The notes under the pieces were generated by a model. The model was not told the origin of the DNA. It did no database searches and worked only from the letters and a program-made list of their open reading frames with translations. A stretch of DNA of 64,000 nucleotides from positions 62,158-126,157 of the forward strand of contig NZ_AZXF01000019.1 of NCBI RefSeq assembly GCF_000515115.1, read 5' to 3'. Shown here piece by piece: positions 35,272 through 44,668 of this stretch. Source of the stretch: Nocardiopsis sp. CNT312. Lineage in GTDB: Bacteria > Actinomycetota > Actinomycetes > Streptosporangiales > Streptosporangiaceae. Position 1 is the stretch's first letter. Each line of letters begins with the position of its first letter. Both the position numbers and the translations under genes were made by a program.

Positions 35272-38200
35272 TCCGCCCGGTCCTCCATGTCGCCCTCCAC
35301 CTCCAGGTAGACCTCGGTCAGCGCCTCCAGCGTCGCCGGGTCGGGCTCGGACCACAGCCCGCGCCGTGCCGCCTCGTGCAGGCGCTCCACGATCCCGTGC
35401 AGCGCCCACGGGTTGGAGCGGCGCAGGAACTCCTGCGTCGCCTCGTCCAGCACGTACTCCGCCGCGAGCCTCTCGTACATCCAGTCGTGCACGACCCCGG
35501 CCGTGGCGTCGAACCCGAACAGGTAGTCCACCGTCGCCGCCAGTTCGAAGGCGCCCTTGTAGCCGTGGCGGCGCATCGCGGAGATCCAGCGCGGGTTCAC
35601 CACCCGGGCCCGGAACACGCGCGCCGTCTCCTCGCCCAGGGTGCGGGTGCGCACCGCGTCCGGCGAGGTGGAGTCGCCCACGTAGGCCTTGGGGTCGGAG
35701 CCGGTCAGCGCGCGCACCGTGGCCACCATGCCGCCGTGGTACTGGAAGTAGTCGTCGGAGTCGGCGATGTCGTGCTCGGCGCTGTCGATGTTCTTCGCCG
35801 CGACCTTGATCCGGCGGTAGTTGGTGCGCATGTCGTCGGCGGCCGGGGCGCCGTCCAGGCCGCGCCCGTAGGCGAAGCCGCCCCAGGCCGTGTACACCTC
35901 CGCCAGGTCGCGGTCGTCGCGCCAGGTGCCCGACTCCACCACCTGGAGGATGCCCGCGCCGTAGGAGCCGGGCGCGGAACCGAAGATGCGGGTGGTGGCG
36001 CGCCGCCGGTCGCCGTGCTCGGCCAGGTCGGCGCGGGCGTGGGCGCGCACGAAGTTCTGTTCGTCCGGCTCGTCCAGGTCGGCCACCAGGGTCACGGCGT
36101 CGTCCAGCAGGGCCACCACGTGCGGGAACGCGTCGCGGAAGAAGCCGGAGATGCGCACGGTGACGTCCACGCGCGGACGTCCCAGCTCCTCCAGCGGCAC
36201 CACGTCCAGGCGGGAGACCCGCCGCGAGGCCTCGTCCCACTCCGGGCGCACGCCCAGCAGTGCCAGGACCTCGGCGATGTCGTCGCCGGAGGTGCGCATC
36301 GCGGAGGTGCCCCACACCGACAGCCCCACCGACTCCGGATAGGTGCCGGTCTCGTCCAGGTGGCGGCGCAGCAGCGATTCGGCCATCGCCTGCCCGGTCT
36401 GCCAGGCCAGCCGTGAGGGCACGGCGCGGGGGTCGACGGTGTAGAAGTTGCGTCCCGTGGGCAGCACGTTGACCAGGCCGCGCAGCGGCGAACCGGACGG
36501 GCCCGCCGGGACGTATCCGCCCGCCAGGGCGTGGACGGTGTGGTCGAGTTCGTTGGTGGTGCGTGCCAGGCGCGGCACCACCTGGGTGGCCGCGAACTCC
36601 AGGACGCGGCGCACCTCGGGTGCGTCGTGCAGGCCGGCCGAGGCGGCAGGGTCCCAGTCGGCGGCCTCCATCCGCTCGACGAGGTCGCGGGCGCGCGCCT
36701 CCACCCCGTCGACCTCGGCGGTGGGCGCGCCCTCCCTCAGGCCGAGGGCGGACCGCAGACCGGGCAGCGCCGCCCGCTCGCCGCTCCATACCTGCGCGGC
36801 CCGCAGCACGGCCAGCACGAGGTTCACCCGCGTCCCACCCTCCGGCGCCTCGCCGAGCACGTGCAGGCCGTCGCGGATCTGCACGTCCTTGATCTCGCAC
36901 AGCCAGCCGTCGACGTGCAGCAGGAAGTCGTCGAACTCCTCGTCACCGGGCCGCTCCTCCAGACCCAGGTCGCGGTGCATCTCCGCCGCGCGCATCAGCG
37001 ACCAGATCTCGCCGCGGATCGCGGGCAGCTTCGCCGGGTCCATGGCCGCGATGTTGGCGTACTCGTCCAGCAACTGCTCCAGCCGCGTGATGTCGCCGTA
37101 GGTCTCCGCGCGCGCCATCGGCGGAATGAGGTGGTCGACGACCGTGGCGTGGGCGCGGCGCTTGGCCTGCGCCCCCTCGCCCGGGTCGTTGACCAGGAAC
37201 GGGTACACCAGCGGCAGGTCGCCGAGCACCGCGTCCGTGGCGCACTCGGCCGACAGCGCGGCGTTCTTGCCCGGCAGCCACTCCAGGGAGCCGTGCTTGC
37301 CCAGGTGGACGACGGCGTGCGCGCCGAACCCGTGCTCCAGCCACCGGTAGGCGGCCAGGTAGTGGTGGCTGGGCGGCAGGTCCGGGTCGTGGTAGATCGC
37401 CACCGGGTTCTCCCCGAACCCGCGCGGCGGCTGGACCAGGACGACGACGTTCCCGGCACGCATCGCCGCCAGGACCAGCTCACCGGAGTCGTTGACGTAC
37501 AGGCGGCCGGGCGCGGGGCCCCAGTGCTCGGCCATCGCCTCCTTCAGCGACGCGGGCAGGTGCCCGGTCCAGGCGGAGTACTCCTCCGGCGTGATCCGCA
37601 CCTGGGCATCGGTCATCTGCCCGGAGGTCAGCCAGTCCTCGTCCTGGCCGCCCGCCGCGATCAGGGCGTGCACCAGGGCGTCCCCGGCCTCGGTGTCGTC
37701 GGCCAGGTCCAGGCCGGGCAGGGCGTCGGGCCCGCCCAGGTCGTAGCCCTCGGCGCGCAGGCGGCGCAGCAGCCGCACCAGTGACCGCGGGGTGTCCAGG
37801 CCGACCGCGTTGCCGATTCGCGAGTGCTTGGTGGGGTAGGCCGACAGCACCACCGCGATCCGCTTCTCGGCGGGCGGCACGTGCCGCAGCCGGGCGTGGG
37901 CGGCAGCGGTCCCGGCCAAGCGGGCGCAGCGCTCGGCGTCGGCCCGGTAGTGGGGCAGCCCGTCGCTGTCGAACTCCTTGAAGGAGAAGGGCACCGTGAT
38001 GATCCGCCCGTCGAACTCCGGGATGGCGATCTGGCTCGCCGAGTCCAGCGGGGTGACCCCGTCGTCGGAGGCCTCCCAGTCGGCGCGCGAGCTGGTCAGG
38101 CACAGCCCTTGGAGGACCGGCACGTCCAGCGCGGCGATCCGCTCCACGTCCCACGCCTCGTCGTGGCCGCCCGCTCCCGCCGACGCGGGCACACTGCCGC

Positions 38201-38855
38201 CCGCCGCCAGCACGGTGACCACCAGGGCGTCGAACTCCGCCAGCGCCTCGAACAGCTCGTCGGGGGCCGAGCGCAGCGACCCCGCGAACACGGGCACGCC
38301 CACGGCCGTCCCGGTGGCGTCGACCGCGTCGGCCAGCGCGTGCGCGAACGCGGTGTTGCCGCTGGCCTCGTGCGCCCGGTAGTAGAGGATGCCCACCCGG
38401 GGCAGCCCCGGGGCGTCGGGCAGGTCGCGTGCGCCGCGGCCCCACGCCGGGACGGGCTCGGGCGGCTCGAACCCCTCCCCGGTCAGCAGCACGGTGTCCG
38501 ACAGGAAGGCGTGCAGACGCCCCAGGTTGGCCGGCCCGCCCTCCGCGAGGTAGCGGTGGGCGTCGGCCGCCAGCCCGATGGGGACGGTGGAGTGCTCCAT
38601 CAGTTCGGCGCTGGGCTGCTGCTCGCCGCCGAGGACGACCAGCGGTGTGCCACGCCCCCGGGCGTCGTCCAGGCCCGGCCACAGATCGTGCGGGGAGCCC
38701 AGCAGGCGCACCACCACCACGTCGGCGCCCCCGACGGTGTCGGTGAGCACGGCGTCGGAGGCGCGTGAGGGGTTGGCCCACGTGTAGTCGGCTCCGCTGG
38801 CCCGTGCGGAGAGCAGGTCGGTGTCGGAGGTGGACAGCAGAGCGATCCGCGTCAA
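35268..38855 (-). CDS. cobN: Cobaltochelatase large subunit
   Basis: A 1195-aa CobN/ChlH-family protein that inserts Co2+ into hydrogenobyrinate a,c-diamide. Characteristic segments: PRVGILYYRAH, VVLSAYPTKHSRIGNAVGLD, VVHLGKHGSLEWLPGKN (porphyrin-binding His region), YPFLVNDPGEGAQAKRRAHA and NFYTVDPRAVPSRLAWQTG. It needs an AAA+/VWA partner, probably the protein at 24035. The start is TTG 38855, chosen because AAGGAA lies seven bases upstream and TTGA overlaps the stop of the upstream ABC ATPase gene. It belongs to the riboswitch-controlled btuFCD-cobN-cobF-cobQ-cobK operon. Confidence 0.93.
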   Translation of the reverse strand: MTRIALLSTSDTDLLSARASGADYTWANPSRASDAVLTDTVGGADVVVVRLLGSPHDLWPGLDDARGRGTPLVVLGGEQQPSAELMEHSTVPIGLAADAHRYLAEGGPANLGRLHAFLSDTVLLTGEGFEPPEPVPAWGRGARDLPDAPGLPRVGILYYRAHEASGNTAFAHALADAVDATGTAVGVPVFAGSLRSAPDELFEALAEFDALVVTVLAAGGSVPASAGAGGHDEAWDVERIAALDVPVLQGLCLTSSRADWEASDDGVTPLDSASQIAIPEFDGRIITVPFSFKEFDSDGLPHYRADAERCARLAGTAAAHARLRHVPPAEKRIAVVLSAYPTKHSRIGNAVGLDTPRSLVRLLRRLRAEGYDLGGPDALPGLDLADDTEAGDALVHALIAAGGQDEDWLTSGQMTDAQVRITPEEYSAWTGHLPASLKEAMAEHWGPAPGRLYVNDSGELVLAAMRAGNVVVLVQPPRGFGENPVAIYHDPDLPPSHHYLAAYRWLEHGFGAHAVVHLGKHGSLEWLPGKNAALSAECATDAVLGDLPLVYPFLVNDPGEGAQAKRRAHATVVDHLIPPMARAETYGDITRLEQLLDEYANIAAMDPAKLPAIRGEIWSLMRAAEMHRDLGLEERPGDEEFDDFLLHVDGWLCEIKDVQIRDGLHVLGEAPEGGTRVNLVLAVLRAAQVWSGERAALPGLRSALGLREGAPTAEVDGVEARARDLVERMEAADWDPAASAGLHDAPEVRRVLEFAATQVVPRLARTTNELDHTVHALAGGYVPAGPSGSPLRGLVNVLPTGRNFYTVDPRAVPSRLAWQTGQAMAESLLRRHLDETGTYPESVGLSVWGTSAMRTSGDDIAEVLALLGVRPEWDEASRRVSRLDVVPLEELGRPRVDVTVRISGFFRDAFPHVVALLDDAVTLVADLDEPDEQNFVRAHARADLAEHGDRRRATTRIFGSAPGSYGAGILQVVESGTWRDDRDLAEVYTAWGGFAYGRGLDGAPAADDMRTNYRRIKVAAKNIDSAEHDIADSDDYFQYHGGMVATVRALTGSDPKAYVGDSTSPDAVRTRTLGEETARVFRARVVNPRWISAMRRHGYKGAFELAATVDYLFGFDATAGVVHDWMYERLAAEYVLDEATQEFLRRSNPWALHGIVERLHEAARRGLWSEPDPATLEALTEVYLEVEGDMEDRAE

Positions 38856-39733
38856 GGTCGGATTCCTTCCTCGGTGCTGACGGTGGTCGTGGTCGTGCCG
38901 TGTGCGTTCGCGTGTACCGCCCCCTGTGCGCCGCTTCCGCTGCCGCGTCGCAGGAACCGGATCACCGGATACCCCGGCCCGGAGCCGACCTCGGCCCGGA
39001 CCCCGTAGACGTCCGCGATGAGCGACGGGGTCAGGACCTGGGCGGGCGTGCCCTCCGCCGCGGCGCGGCCGCCGCGCAGGACGAGCAGGCGGTCGCAGTA
39101 CATCGCGGCCAGGTTGAGGTCGTGCAGGGCGATCACGGTGGTGACGGGCAGACCCGTGATCAGCTCCATCAGGTCGATCTGGTGCTGGATGTCGAGGTGG
39201 TTGGTGGGTTCGTCGAGCAGTAGCTCGTTCGGCTCCTGGGCGAGGGCGCGGGCGATCTGGGTGCGTTGGCGCTCGCCGCCGGAGAGGGTGTGCCAGGACT
39301 GGTCCGCCCGGCCGGTGAGCCCGGCCCGCTTCAGGGCCGCGTCCACGGCCCGGCGGTCCGCCCCGGAGGCCACCGCCCACGGGCGGCGGTGCGGGACGCG
39401 CCCCAGGGACACCACGTCCCGCACGGTCAACTCGGTCTGGGCCTGGGAGCTCTGCTGGACGGCGGCGATACGGCGCGCGGCGGCGCGGCGGCCGTACCGG
39501 TGCAGCGGACGGCCGTCCAGGGTGACCGTCCCCGCGGTGGGTTCGAGGACGCCGCCGAGGATCCTGAGCAGGGTGGACTTGCCCGAACCGTTGGGTCCCA
39601 GCAGGCCGACGGTCTCGCCGGGCCGCGGGGCGAGGGTGACGCCGTCCAGGACCAGCCGCCGTCCGGTTCGGTGCCCCACGGCGTCGGCGCGCAGCCCTCC
39701 GGAGGGCGCCGCACCGGGTTCGAGGTCTCTCAC
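38852..39733 (-). CDS. btuD: ABC transporter ATPase, FecE/BtuD type
   Basis: A 293-aa ATPase of a siderophore/vitamin B12-class importer. Walker A LLGPNGSGKSTLLRIL, signature LSGGERQRTQIARAL, Walker B ELLLDEPTNHLD and H-loop VIALHDLNLAAMYCD. The C-terminal ~35 residues are a variable tail. GTG 39733 overlaps the permease stop (GTGA). The B12 riboswitch upstream of the operon and the adjacent cobN suggest cobalamin or cobinamide import; ferric-siderophore transport is possible from family alone. Confidence 0.88.
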   Translation of the reverse strand: MRDLEPGAAPSGGLRADAVGHRTGRRLVLDGVTLAPRPGETVGLLGPNGSGKSTLLRILGGVLEPTAGTVTLDGRPLHRYGRRAAARRIAAVQQSSQAQTELTVRDVVSLGRVPHRRPWAVASGADRRAVDAALKRAGLTGRADQSWHTLSGGERQRTQIARALAQEPNELLLDEPTNHLDIQHQIDLMELITGLPVTTVIALHDLNLAAMYCDRLLVLRGGRAAAEGTPAQVLTPSLIADVYGVRAEVGSGPGYPVIRFLRRGSGSGAQGAVHANAHGTTTTTVSTEEGIRP

Positions 39734-40746
39734 GTGCGCCTCCTGGCGCGGTAGAGCACGGCGACGAAGGCGGGCACCCCGATGAGGGAGGTCACCACCC
39801 CCACCGGGATCTCCCGCGGGTCGAGCACGGTGCGGGCGGCCGTGTCCACCCACACCAGGAAGACGGCACCGATCAGTGCCGTGACGGGCAGCAGCCGGGC
39901 GTGTCCGGGGCCGGTGAGCGCACGGGTGGCGTGCGGCAGCACCAGCCCCACGAAACCGATCGCCCCCGCCGAGCTGACGAGTGCCGCCGTGAGCAGCGCG
40001 GTGGCGCACAGCAGTACCAGACGTACCCGGGTCACCCGGATGCCCAGACTCGCCGCCGCCTCCTCGCCGAAGGCGAACCCGTCCAGGGTCGTGCTGTGTG
40101 CGAGGCAGACGGCGAGCACCAGGCCCAGCACGCCCGCGCACAGCGCCACGTCGGACCACCGCGAACCGCTGAGCGAGCCCAGCAGCCAGAACAGCACGCC
40201 CCGGGTGGTCTCCGCCGACGCCGACGTCAGCACGATCACCGAGGTCAGCGCCGAGAACAACTGCATGGCCGCGACCCCGGACAGCACCACCCGGTCCAGG
40301 CTGCCGCCGAGGGTGTGCGCCAGCAGCATCACCAGGCCGAAGGAGGCCAGCGCACCCACGAAGGCGCCCGCCGACAGGGACACCGCGCCGGCGCCCCAGC
40401 CCAGCACCAGCACCGCGACCGCGCCGGTCGAGGCACCGGAGGACACCCCGAGCACGAACGGGTCGGCGAGCGGGTTGCGCAGCAGGGACTGCATGACCGC
40501 CCCGCACAGGGCCAGGCCAGCCCCGCACACCGCGGCGAGCAGGGTACGCGGCATACGCAGGTCCCACACGATGCCCTCGCGCAGCGCGCTCAGGGGGGAC
40601 TCGCCCCACCCCAGGCGGGCGCAGACGGACCGCCACACGTCGAGGGTGGAGATGTCGGCGGGGCCGAGGGTCACCGAGACCGCGACGGACGCGGCCAGCG
40701 CCACCAGACCGCCGACGACCAGCAGGACGAGCTGGAGGGCCCTCAC
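39730..40746 (-). CDS. btuC: ABC transporter permease, FecCD/BtuC type
   Basis: A 338-aa integral membrane protein with about 9-10 hydrophobic helices and FecCD signatures: RMPRTLLAAVCGAGLALCGAVMQ, NPLADPFVLGVSSGAS, GAIGFVGLVLPHATRAL and a C-terminal EIPVGVVTSLIGVPAFVAVL. GTG 40746 overlaps the stop of the binding-protein gene. It acts with the btuD-like ATPase and lipoprotein as a corrinoid importer (function inferred from the riboswitch). Confidence 0.9.
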   Translation of the reverse strand: MRALQLVLLVVGGLVALAASVAVSVTLGPADISTLDVWRSVCARLGWGESPLSALREGIVWDLRMPRTLLAAVCGAGLALCGAVMQSLLRNPLADPFVLGVSSGASTGAVAVLVLGWGAGAVSLSAGAFVGALASFGLVMLLAHTLGGSLDRVVLSGVAAMQLFSALTSVIVLTSASAETTRGVLFWLLGSLSGSRWSDVALCAGVLGLVLAVCLAHSTTLDGFAFGEEAAASLGIRVTRVRLVLLCATALLTAALVSSAGAIGFVGLVLPHATRALTGPGHARLLPVTALIGAVFLVWVDTAARTVLDPREIPVGVVTSLIGVPAFVAVLYRARRRT

Positions 40747-41777
40747 AGGGCGAGCCCGAGATCCCGCAGCCCGGCGGCGACGATCTCGATGCCCTCGACC
40801 GTGCGGATGGTCGGGTTCATGGCCTGCCCGCTGAGCAGGACGTAGCGCTCATCGCGCACGGCGGTGAGTTCGGCGGTGGCGGGGTTGTCCTCCAGGAAGC
40901 CGATCTTGGCCTGCGCGGTCTCCGCCGTCTGCGAGTCGCGGGTCAGGTCGCCGAGCACGATGACGTCCGGGTCGCGGTCGGCGACGGTCTCCCAGTTGAT
41001 CTGGGGCCACTCGTCGCGGGTGTCGTCGAAGGCGTTCTCCGCGCCCACCGCGCGGGTGATGATGCCGGGGGCGCCGCAGCAGCCCGCGAGGTAGGGCGAC
41101 TCGGAATTGGCGAACCAGTACATGACCGTCACGTCCGCGACGTCCAGCCCGTCGGTGGCCGTGTCCACTCGCTGCTCCAGCTCCGCGACGAGCTCCTCGC
41201 CGCGTTCGGCCACCCCGAAGATCCGGGCCAGGTCGCGCACCTCCCCGTAGACGGTGTCCAGGGTGAGCGCCTCACTGCGTGAGCCGTCGCCGCCGCTGTC
41301 GTTGTCCTTGCCCGCCGCGCAGTCGGAGGGGGACACGTAGGTGCCCACGCCCAGGTCCTCGAACTGCTCCCGGGTGGCGACGCCGCCCGCGCCGAGCGTG
41401 GACTCGAAGGAGGCGGTCACGAAGTCCGGCTCGGCCTCCAAGACCGCCTCGAAAGACGGGTTGTTCTCGGCCAGGCGCGGGATGCCGGAGTTCGCCTCCT
41501 CCAGCCCCTCCATGATCGGGTCGGTCCAGGTGGCGGTGCCGACGACGCGCTCCTCAAGGCCGAGGGAGAGCAGGATTTCGGTGGTGCCCTGGTTGAGGGA
41601 GACGACCCGCTCCGGGGGCGATCCCACGGCGACCCCGTGCCCGCAGTTGTCGAGGGTCGGGGTGCCGGCGGCGGCCCCGGAGCCGTCCTCGGCCTCCTCG
41701 GGGGCCGCGCCGCAGGCGGTGGCCAGGAGGGAGAGGGCGAGCAGGGCAGGGGCGGGGGACAGCGCTGTGCGCAGCAT
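40743..41777 (-). CDS. btuF: Corrinoid ABC transporter substrate-binding lipoprotein
   Basis: A 344-aa BtuF/FepB-type binding protein. A lipoprotein signal peptide (ALLALSLLATAC, lipid-modified Cys about residue 22) is followed by the helical-backbone fold: PERVVSLNQGTTEILLSLGL, VVGTATWTDPI, PDFVTASFES and DPDVIVLGDLTRDS. ATG 41777 has AAAGG eight bases upstream. It is the first gene of the operon directly beneath a cobalamin riboswitch, the main argument for corrinoids as ligand. Confidence 0.88.
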   Translation of the reverse strand: MLRTALSPAPALLALSLLATACGAAPEEAEDGSGAAAGTPTLDNCGHGVAVGSPPERVVSLNQGTTEILLSLGLEERVVGTATWTDPIMEGLEEANSGIPRLAENNPSFEAVLEAEPDFVTASFESTLGAGGVATREQFEDLGVGTYVSPSDCAAGKDNDSGGDGSRSEALTLDTVYGEVRDLARIFGVAERGEELVAELEQRVDTATDGLDVADVTVMYWFANSESPYLAGCCGAPGIITRAVGAENAFDDTRDEWPQINWETVADRDPDVIVLGDLTRDSQTAETAQAKIGFLEDNPATAELTAVRDERYVLLSGQAMNPTIRTVEGIEIVAAGLRDLGLAL

Positions 41778-41848
41778 GGAGGTATGCCTTTGTGTCGGGG
41801 CTCGAACGCGGAGCCTGGCCGTGGACCCCGCGCGCGGTCGGCGCGCGG

Positions 41849-42044
41849 GTGCCAGCAGGTCTTCGGACTCTGGTTCACCCGGACGGGGTGCCTTCCCGGG
41901 AGCGGCCGCTCCGACGCTCGGTCGCCGCGGCCCCGCCCAGTGGCGCGATACCCCGCCCGTCCCCATCACCGCTGCGCGTCAGTTCCGGATTCACACCGGA
42001 TTCCCTGACCACGAAAGTGGTACGACTGGCCCTGGAAGGGTACC
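41849..42044 (-). ncRNA. Cobalamin riboswitch upstream of btuF
   Basis: On the minus strand the B12 aptamer elements appear in order: CAGGGAATCCGGTGTGAATC, GACGCGCAGCGGTGATGG, GCCACTGGGC, GGGAAGGCA and AGTCCGAAGACCTGCTGGCA. It resembles the cobG riboswitch, including the 5' GGTAC start. It ends about 70 bp before ATG 41777 and should control the whole btuFCD-cobN-cobF-cobQ-cobK operon. Confidence 0.93.
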
Positions 42045-42544
42045 AAGCCGCCTTTTGCCGTAGGGAGGGCGAAGCCGATTGGCCCGCGTTACCCCGCCCA
42101 CGGGGTGCGGGGTGGGCGGGCGGAACGGTCGGACGCGTCGAGCACCTCCACCGGCGCGACCCCGCCGTGCGTGGTGCGCACGCAGAGGCGCCCCCTCCTG
42201 TGACGTGGTCCCCGTCGCCCAGGAGCCGAGCAGGCTCCGGTGCCGGACAGCGCCTCGTGGCCCCCCGACACGCGGCTCAGCGGCGACAGGCCGGGCTGTG
42301 GGGACTCCTCCTGGTCCCGGGCCCAGGGGACCACCAAGCCTGGCGGGTCCAGGCCGGCCCAGGAGTAGGACTCGTACAGGAACCCGTCGCAGGACTCGCC
42401 TCCGATGGCCAGTTCGTGGCCGGCTGGCGGGTCGGAGCGGGATCCGGGGCCGAGGCCGCGCTCGGGCTGGATCCCGCGCAGGTGGATCCGTGCGGTGCCC
42501 TGTTCGCGGCGGACGAAGAGGGCCGACCGGCCGTCGGGGGGTTC
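42045..42544. other. 500-bp region without a confident gene; possible relic
   Basis: No ORF here has a convincing start and family match. On the minus strand a frame (about 42540-42089) reads through sequence with protein-like character, for example LFVRREQGTARIHLRGIQPE and GGESCDGFLYESYSWAGLD, but no start codon with a ribosome-binding site lies upstream, so it may be the remnant of a decayed gene. I do not recognise its family. Confidence 0.35.
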
Positions 42545-42584
42545 TTGACGTCCTTCCCGGGGTTCGCCCAGGGAAGGACGTCAA
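42545..42584. terminator. Stem-loop at the end of the XRE regulator gene
   Basis: Perfect arms TTGACGTCCTTCCC (42545-42558) and GGGAAGGACGTCAA (42571-42584) with a 12-base loop; the right arm includes the stop codon of the regulator gene, for which this is the likely terminator. Confidence 0.7.
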
Positions 42585-43432
42585 CGGGCCATGTCCTGTG
42601 TGCCGAGCACCGACAGCAGCGCGAGGCGGTCGGCGCTGTCGGTCCCCACGGCCGGGGTGAACCACAGCAGCCGCTGGCGCCCGTCCTCACTGAACAGGTT
42701 CAGGCAGTCGACCTCCAGGGTCCCCAGTTCCGGGTGCCGGATCCGCTTGCGGTCCTGGCGCCGGAACGCCACATCGTGTTCGGCCCACACCCGCGCGAAC
42801 TCCGGTGACTCGTCGAGCAGCGCCGTGACCAGGGACACGGCCTCGGTGTCCGACGACTCCCGCCGCCCCGCCGCCGCCCTGAGGTCGGCGGTGAAGGCGC
42901 GTGTCTGACCGTCGTGGTCCTCCTCGGGGTACAGGTCGCGGGCCGCGGGGTCGGTGAACCACCGGTAGACGAAGCTCGCCCGCCTGCCGTGGAATCCCGA
43001 CTGGTCGCCGAGCAGCGCGACCGCCAGCCGGTTCTGGACGAGTGTGACGTGCAGGTCGGTGATCACCTGGGCCGGGGTGGTGTCCAGCCGGTCCAGCAGG
43101 TCCAGCATGCCCGGGTGGACGTGCGAGGCGCCGCCGCCGTCGGCGGGCACCGGGCGGTGCGCCAAACGGTAGAGGTGGTCGCGCTCGTCGCGGGTGAGCC
43201 GCAGCGCCCGTGCCAGAGCGCTCAGCATCTGTTCCGAGGGCTGGGATCCGCGGCCGCGCTCCAGTTCGGTGTAGTACTCCACCGAGGCACCCGCCAACTG
43301 GGCGACCTCGTCGCGCCGCAGCCCCGGCACGCGGCGGCGCGGCCCGTGCGGCAGGCCCACGTCGGAGGGGCGCACGCGGTCACGGCGCGAGCGCAGGAAG
43401 GCACCGAGTTCGGCGTACTTGGCGGTACTCAT
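42581..43432 (-). CDS. XRE-family transcriptional regulator with MmyB-like ligand domain
   Basis: A 283-aa regulator. The N-terminal helix-turn-helix (about 10-80: LGAFLRSRRDRVRPSDVGLP, GLRRDEVAQLAGASVEYYTE) and C-terminal PAS-like domain (about 105-270: VTLVQNRLAVALLGD, FRRQDRKRIRHPELGTLEVD) match the actinomycete family with an MmyB-type C-terminal domain; some bind fatty acids. It is divergent from the SDR gene at 43535, with a 102-bp shared promoter region, and typically such regulators control the adjacent oxidoreductase. ATG 43432. Confidence 0.87.
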   Translation of the reverse strand: MSTAKYAELGAFLRSRRDRVRPSDVGLPHGPRRRVPGLRRDEVAQLAGASVEYYTELERGRGSQPSEQMLSALARALRLTRDERDHLYRLAHRPVPADGGGASHVHPGMLDLLDRLDTTPAQVITDLHVTLVQNRLAVALLGDQSGFHGRRASFVYRWFTDPAARDLYPEEDHDGQTRAFTADLRAAAGRRESSDTEAVSLVTALLDESPEFARVWAEHDVAFRRQDRKRIRHPELGTLEVDCLNLFSEDGRQRLLWFTPAVGTDSADRLALLSVLGTQDMAR

Positions 43433-43534
43433 CGTCTCCAGTGTGCGCCCTGTCCGGCCGCGGGAGACAGGGGACGGCGTCCCCCCTGTCCGGAGCCTCT
43501 GCCACTTCTTGCCGAAGCCGCTCAGTATGGGGGC

Positions 43535-44293
43535 ATGACCACACAGAACAGCACGAACACCGCGGAGTCCCGCGTCGCGGTCGTCACCGGAGGATCCCGG
43601 GGGATCGGCCGCGCCGTTGCCCTCGCCCTCGCCGGTCAGGGCATGGCGGTCGTCGTCGGCTACGCCGCGAACAAGGGTGAGGCCGACGCCGTGGTGAGCG
43701 AGATCGAGGCGGGCGGCGGGCGGGCGCTGGCATCGGCCGCCGACGTCGCCGACCCGGACGCGGTCGCGGAGAGCTTCGACACCGCGGAGCGGGCCTTCGG
43801 CGGGGTGGACGCGGTGGTCCACTCCGCCGGGCGGATCGCGCTCGCACCGATCGCCGGCCTCGACCTGGCGGAGTTCGACGCCCTGCACCGCACCAACGTC
43901 CGCGGCGCGTTCGTGGTCGCCCAGCAGGCGGCCCGGCGGGTCCGCCCGGGCGGCGCGATCGTGACGCTGTCCTCCTCAGTCGTCGGCCTGCGCTTCCCCT
44001 CCTACGGCGCCTACGCGGCGAGCAAGGGGGCCGTCGAGGTGATGACCCAGGTCCTCGCACAAGAGTTGCGGGGGCGCGACGTGAGTGTCAACGCCGTCGC
44101 TCCGGGCCCCACGGCCACCGAACTCTTCTTCGAGGGCAAGGACGAGGAGACCGTGGCCGCGCTCGCGCGGCGGGCCCCGCTGGAGCGGCTGGGCACCCCC
44201 GAGGACATGGCCGCGACCGTGGCCTTCCTGGCCTCGCCCGCGGGGCACTGGGTCAACGGCCAGATCGTGCGCGCCAACGGCGGGATCGTCTAG
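43535..44293 (+). CDS. SDR-family oxidoreductase
   Basis: A 252-aa classical short-chain dehydrogenase. NAD(P)-binding VVTGGSRGIGRAVALALAG, catalytic Ser in TLSSSVVG, YGAYAASKGA (Tyr and Lys of the catalytic set), then PGPTATELFF and WVNGQIVRANGGIV at the C-terminus. Reduces or oxidises a carbonyl/hydroxyl compound; substrate unknown. Divergent from the XRE regulator and followed 77 bp later by a tautomerase, so likely induced together. Confidence 0.88.
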   Translation: MTTQNSTNTAESRVAVVTGGSRGIGRAVALALAGQGMAVVVGYAANKGEADAVVSEIEAGGGRALASAADVADPDAVAESFDTAERAFGGVDAVVHSAGRIALAPIAGLDLAEFDALHRTNVRGAFVVAQQAARRVRPGGAIVTLSSSVVGLRFPSYGAYAASKGAVEVMTQVLAQELRGRDVSVNAVAPGPTATELFFEGKDEETVAALARRAPLERLGTPEDMAATVAFLASPAGHWVNGQIVRANGGIV

Positions 44294-44369
44294 CCCCGGC
44301 CGCACCACCGGACTTCCGCTCCGGCGGAGGAACACCCGCCTTACCCGCTTTCGACTGGAGGAGAGATCC

Positions 44370-44579
44370 ATGCCCTTCGCCAACTTCAAGGTCCCTGCCG
44401 ACACCCTCACCGACGAGCAGAAGAAGGAGATCGTCGAGCGCACCACCGATCTGTACGCCGACCTCTACGGTGAGCGCGCCAGGGCCACCACGGTCGTGCT
44501 GGTCGACGAGGTCGTCGACGGCGGCTGGGGTGTGGCCGGAAACGTCCTCACCGCGGCCATGCTCAACGGCGGTTCCTGA
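44370..44579 (+). CDS. 4-oxalocrotonate tautomerase-family protein
   Basis: A 69-aa protein beginning MPFANFKVPADTLTDEQKKE; the Pro after the initiator Met is the catalytic base of the tautomerase superfamily. TTVVLVDEVVDGGWGVAGN corresponds to the conserved beta strand region. It probably isomerises a keto/enol substrate; specificity unknown. CTGGAGGAGA precedes ATG 44370. A strong terminator follows at 44587-44620. Confidence 0.82.
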   Translation: MPFANFKVPADTLTDEQKKEIVERTTDLYADLYGERARATTVVLVDEVVDGGWGVAGNVLTAAMLNGGS

Positions 44580-44586
44580 CGGGCCC

Positions 44587-44620
44587 GGGCGGCCCGGCGG
44601 TGGAGACCGCCGGGCCGCCC
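44587..44620 (+). terminator. Stem-loop terminator after the tautomerase gene
   Basis: Perfect 15-bp arms GGGCGGCCCGGCGGT (44587-44601) and ACCGCCGGGCCGCCC (44606-44620) with loop GGAG, starting 7 bp after the stop codon. Confidence 0.8.
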
Positions 44621-44668
44621 CGAGCCGGGGAGGGGACGCTTCCCTTCCGAGCCGGACGAGGGGACCAT

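Noticed and set aside
42089-42337. 82-codon minus-strand frame in the gap after the btuF riboswitch
   Set aside because: No ribosome-binding site at its GTG, and the coding-like character continues upstream without a start; treated as a possible relic rather than a gene.
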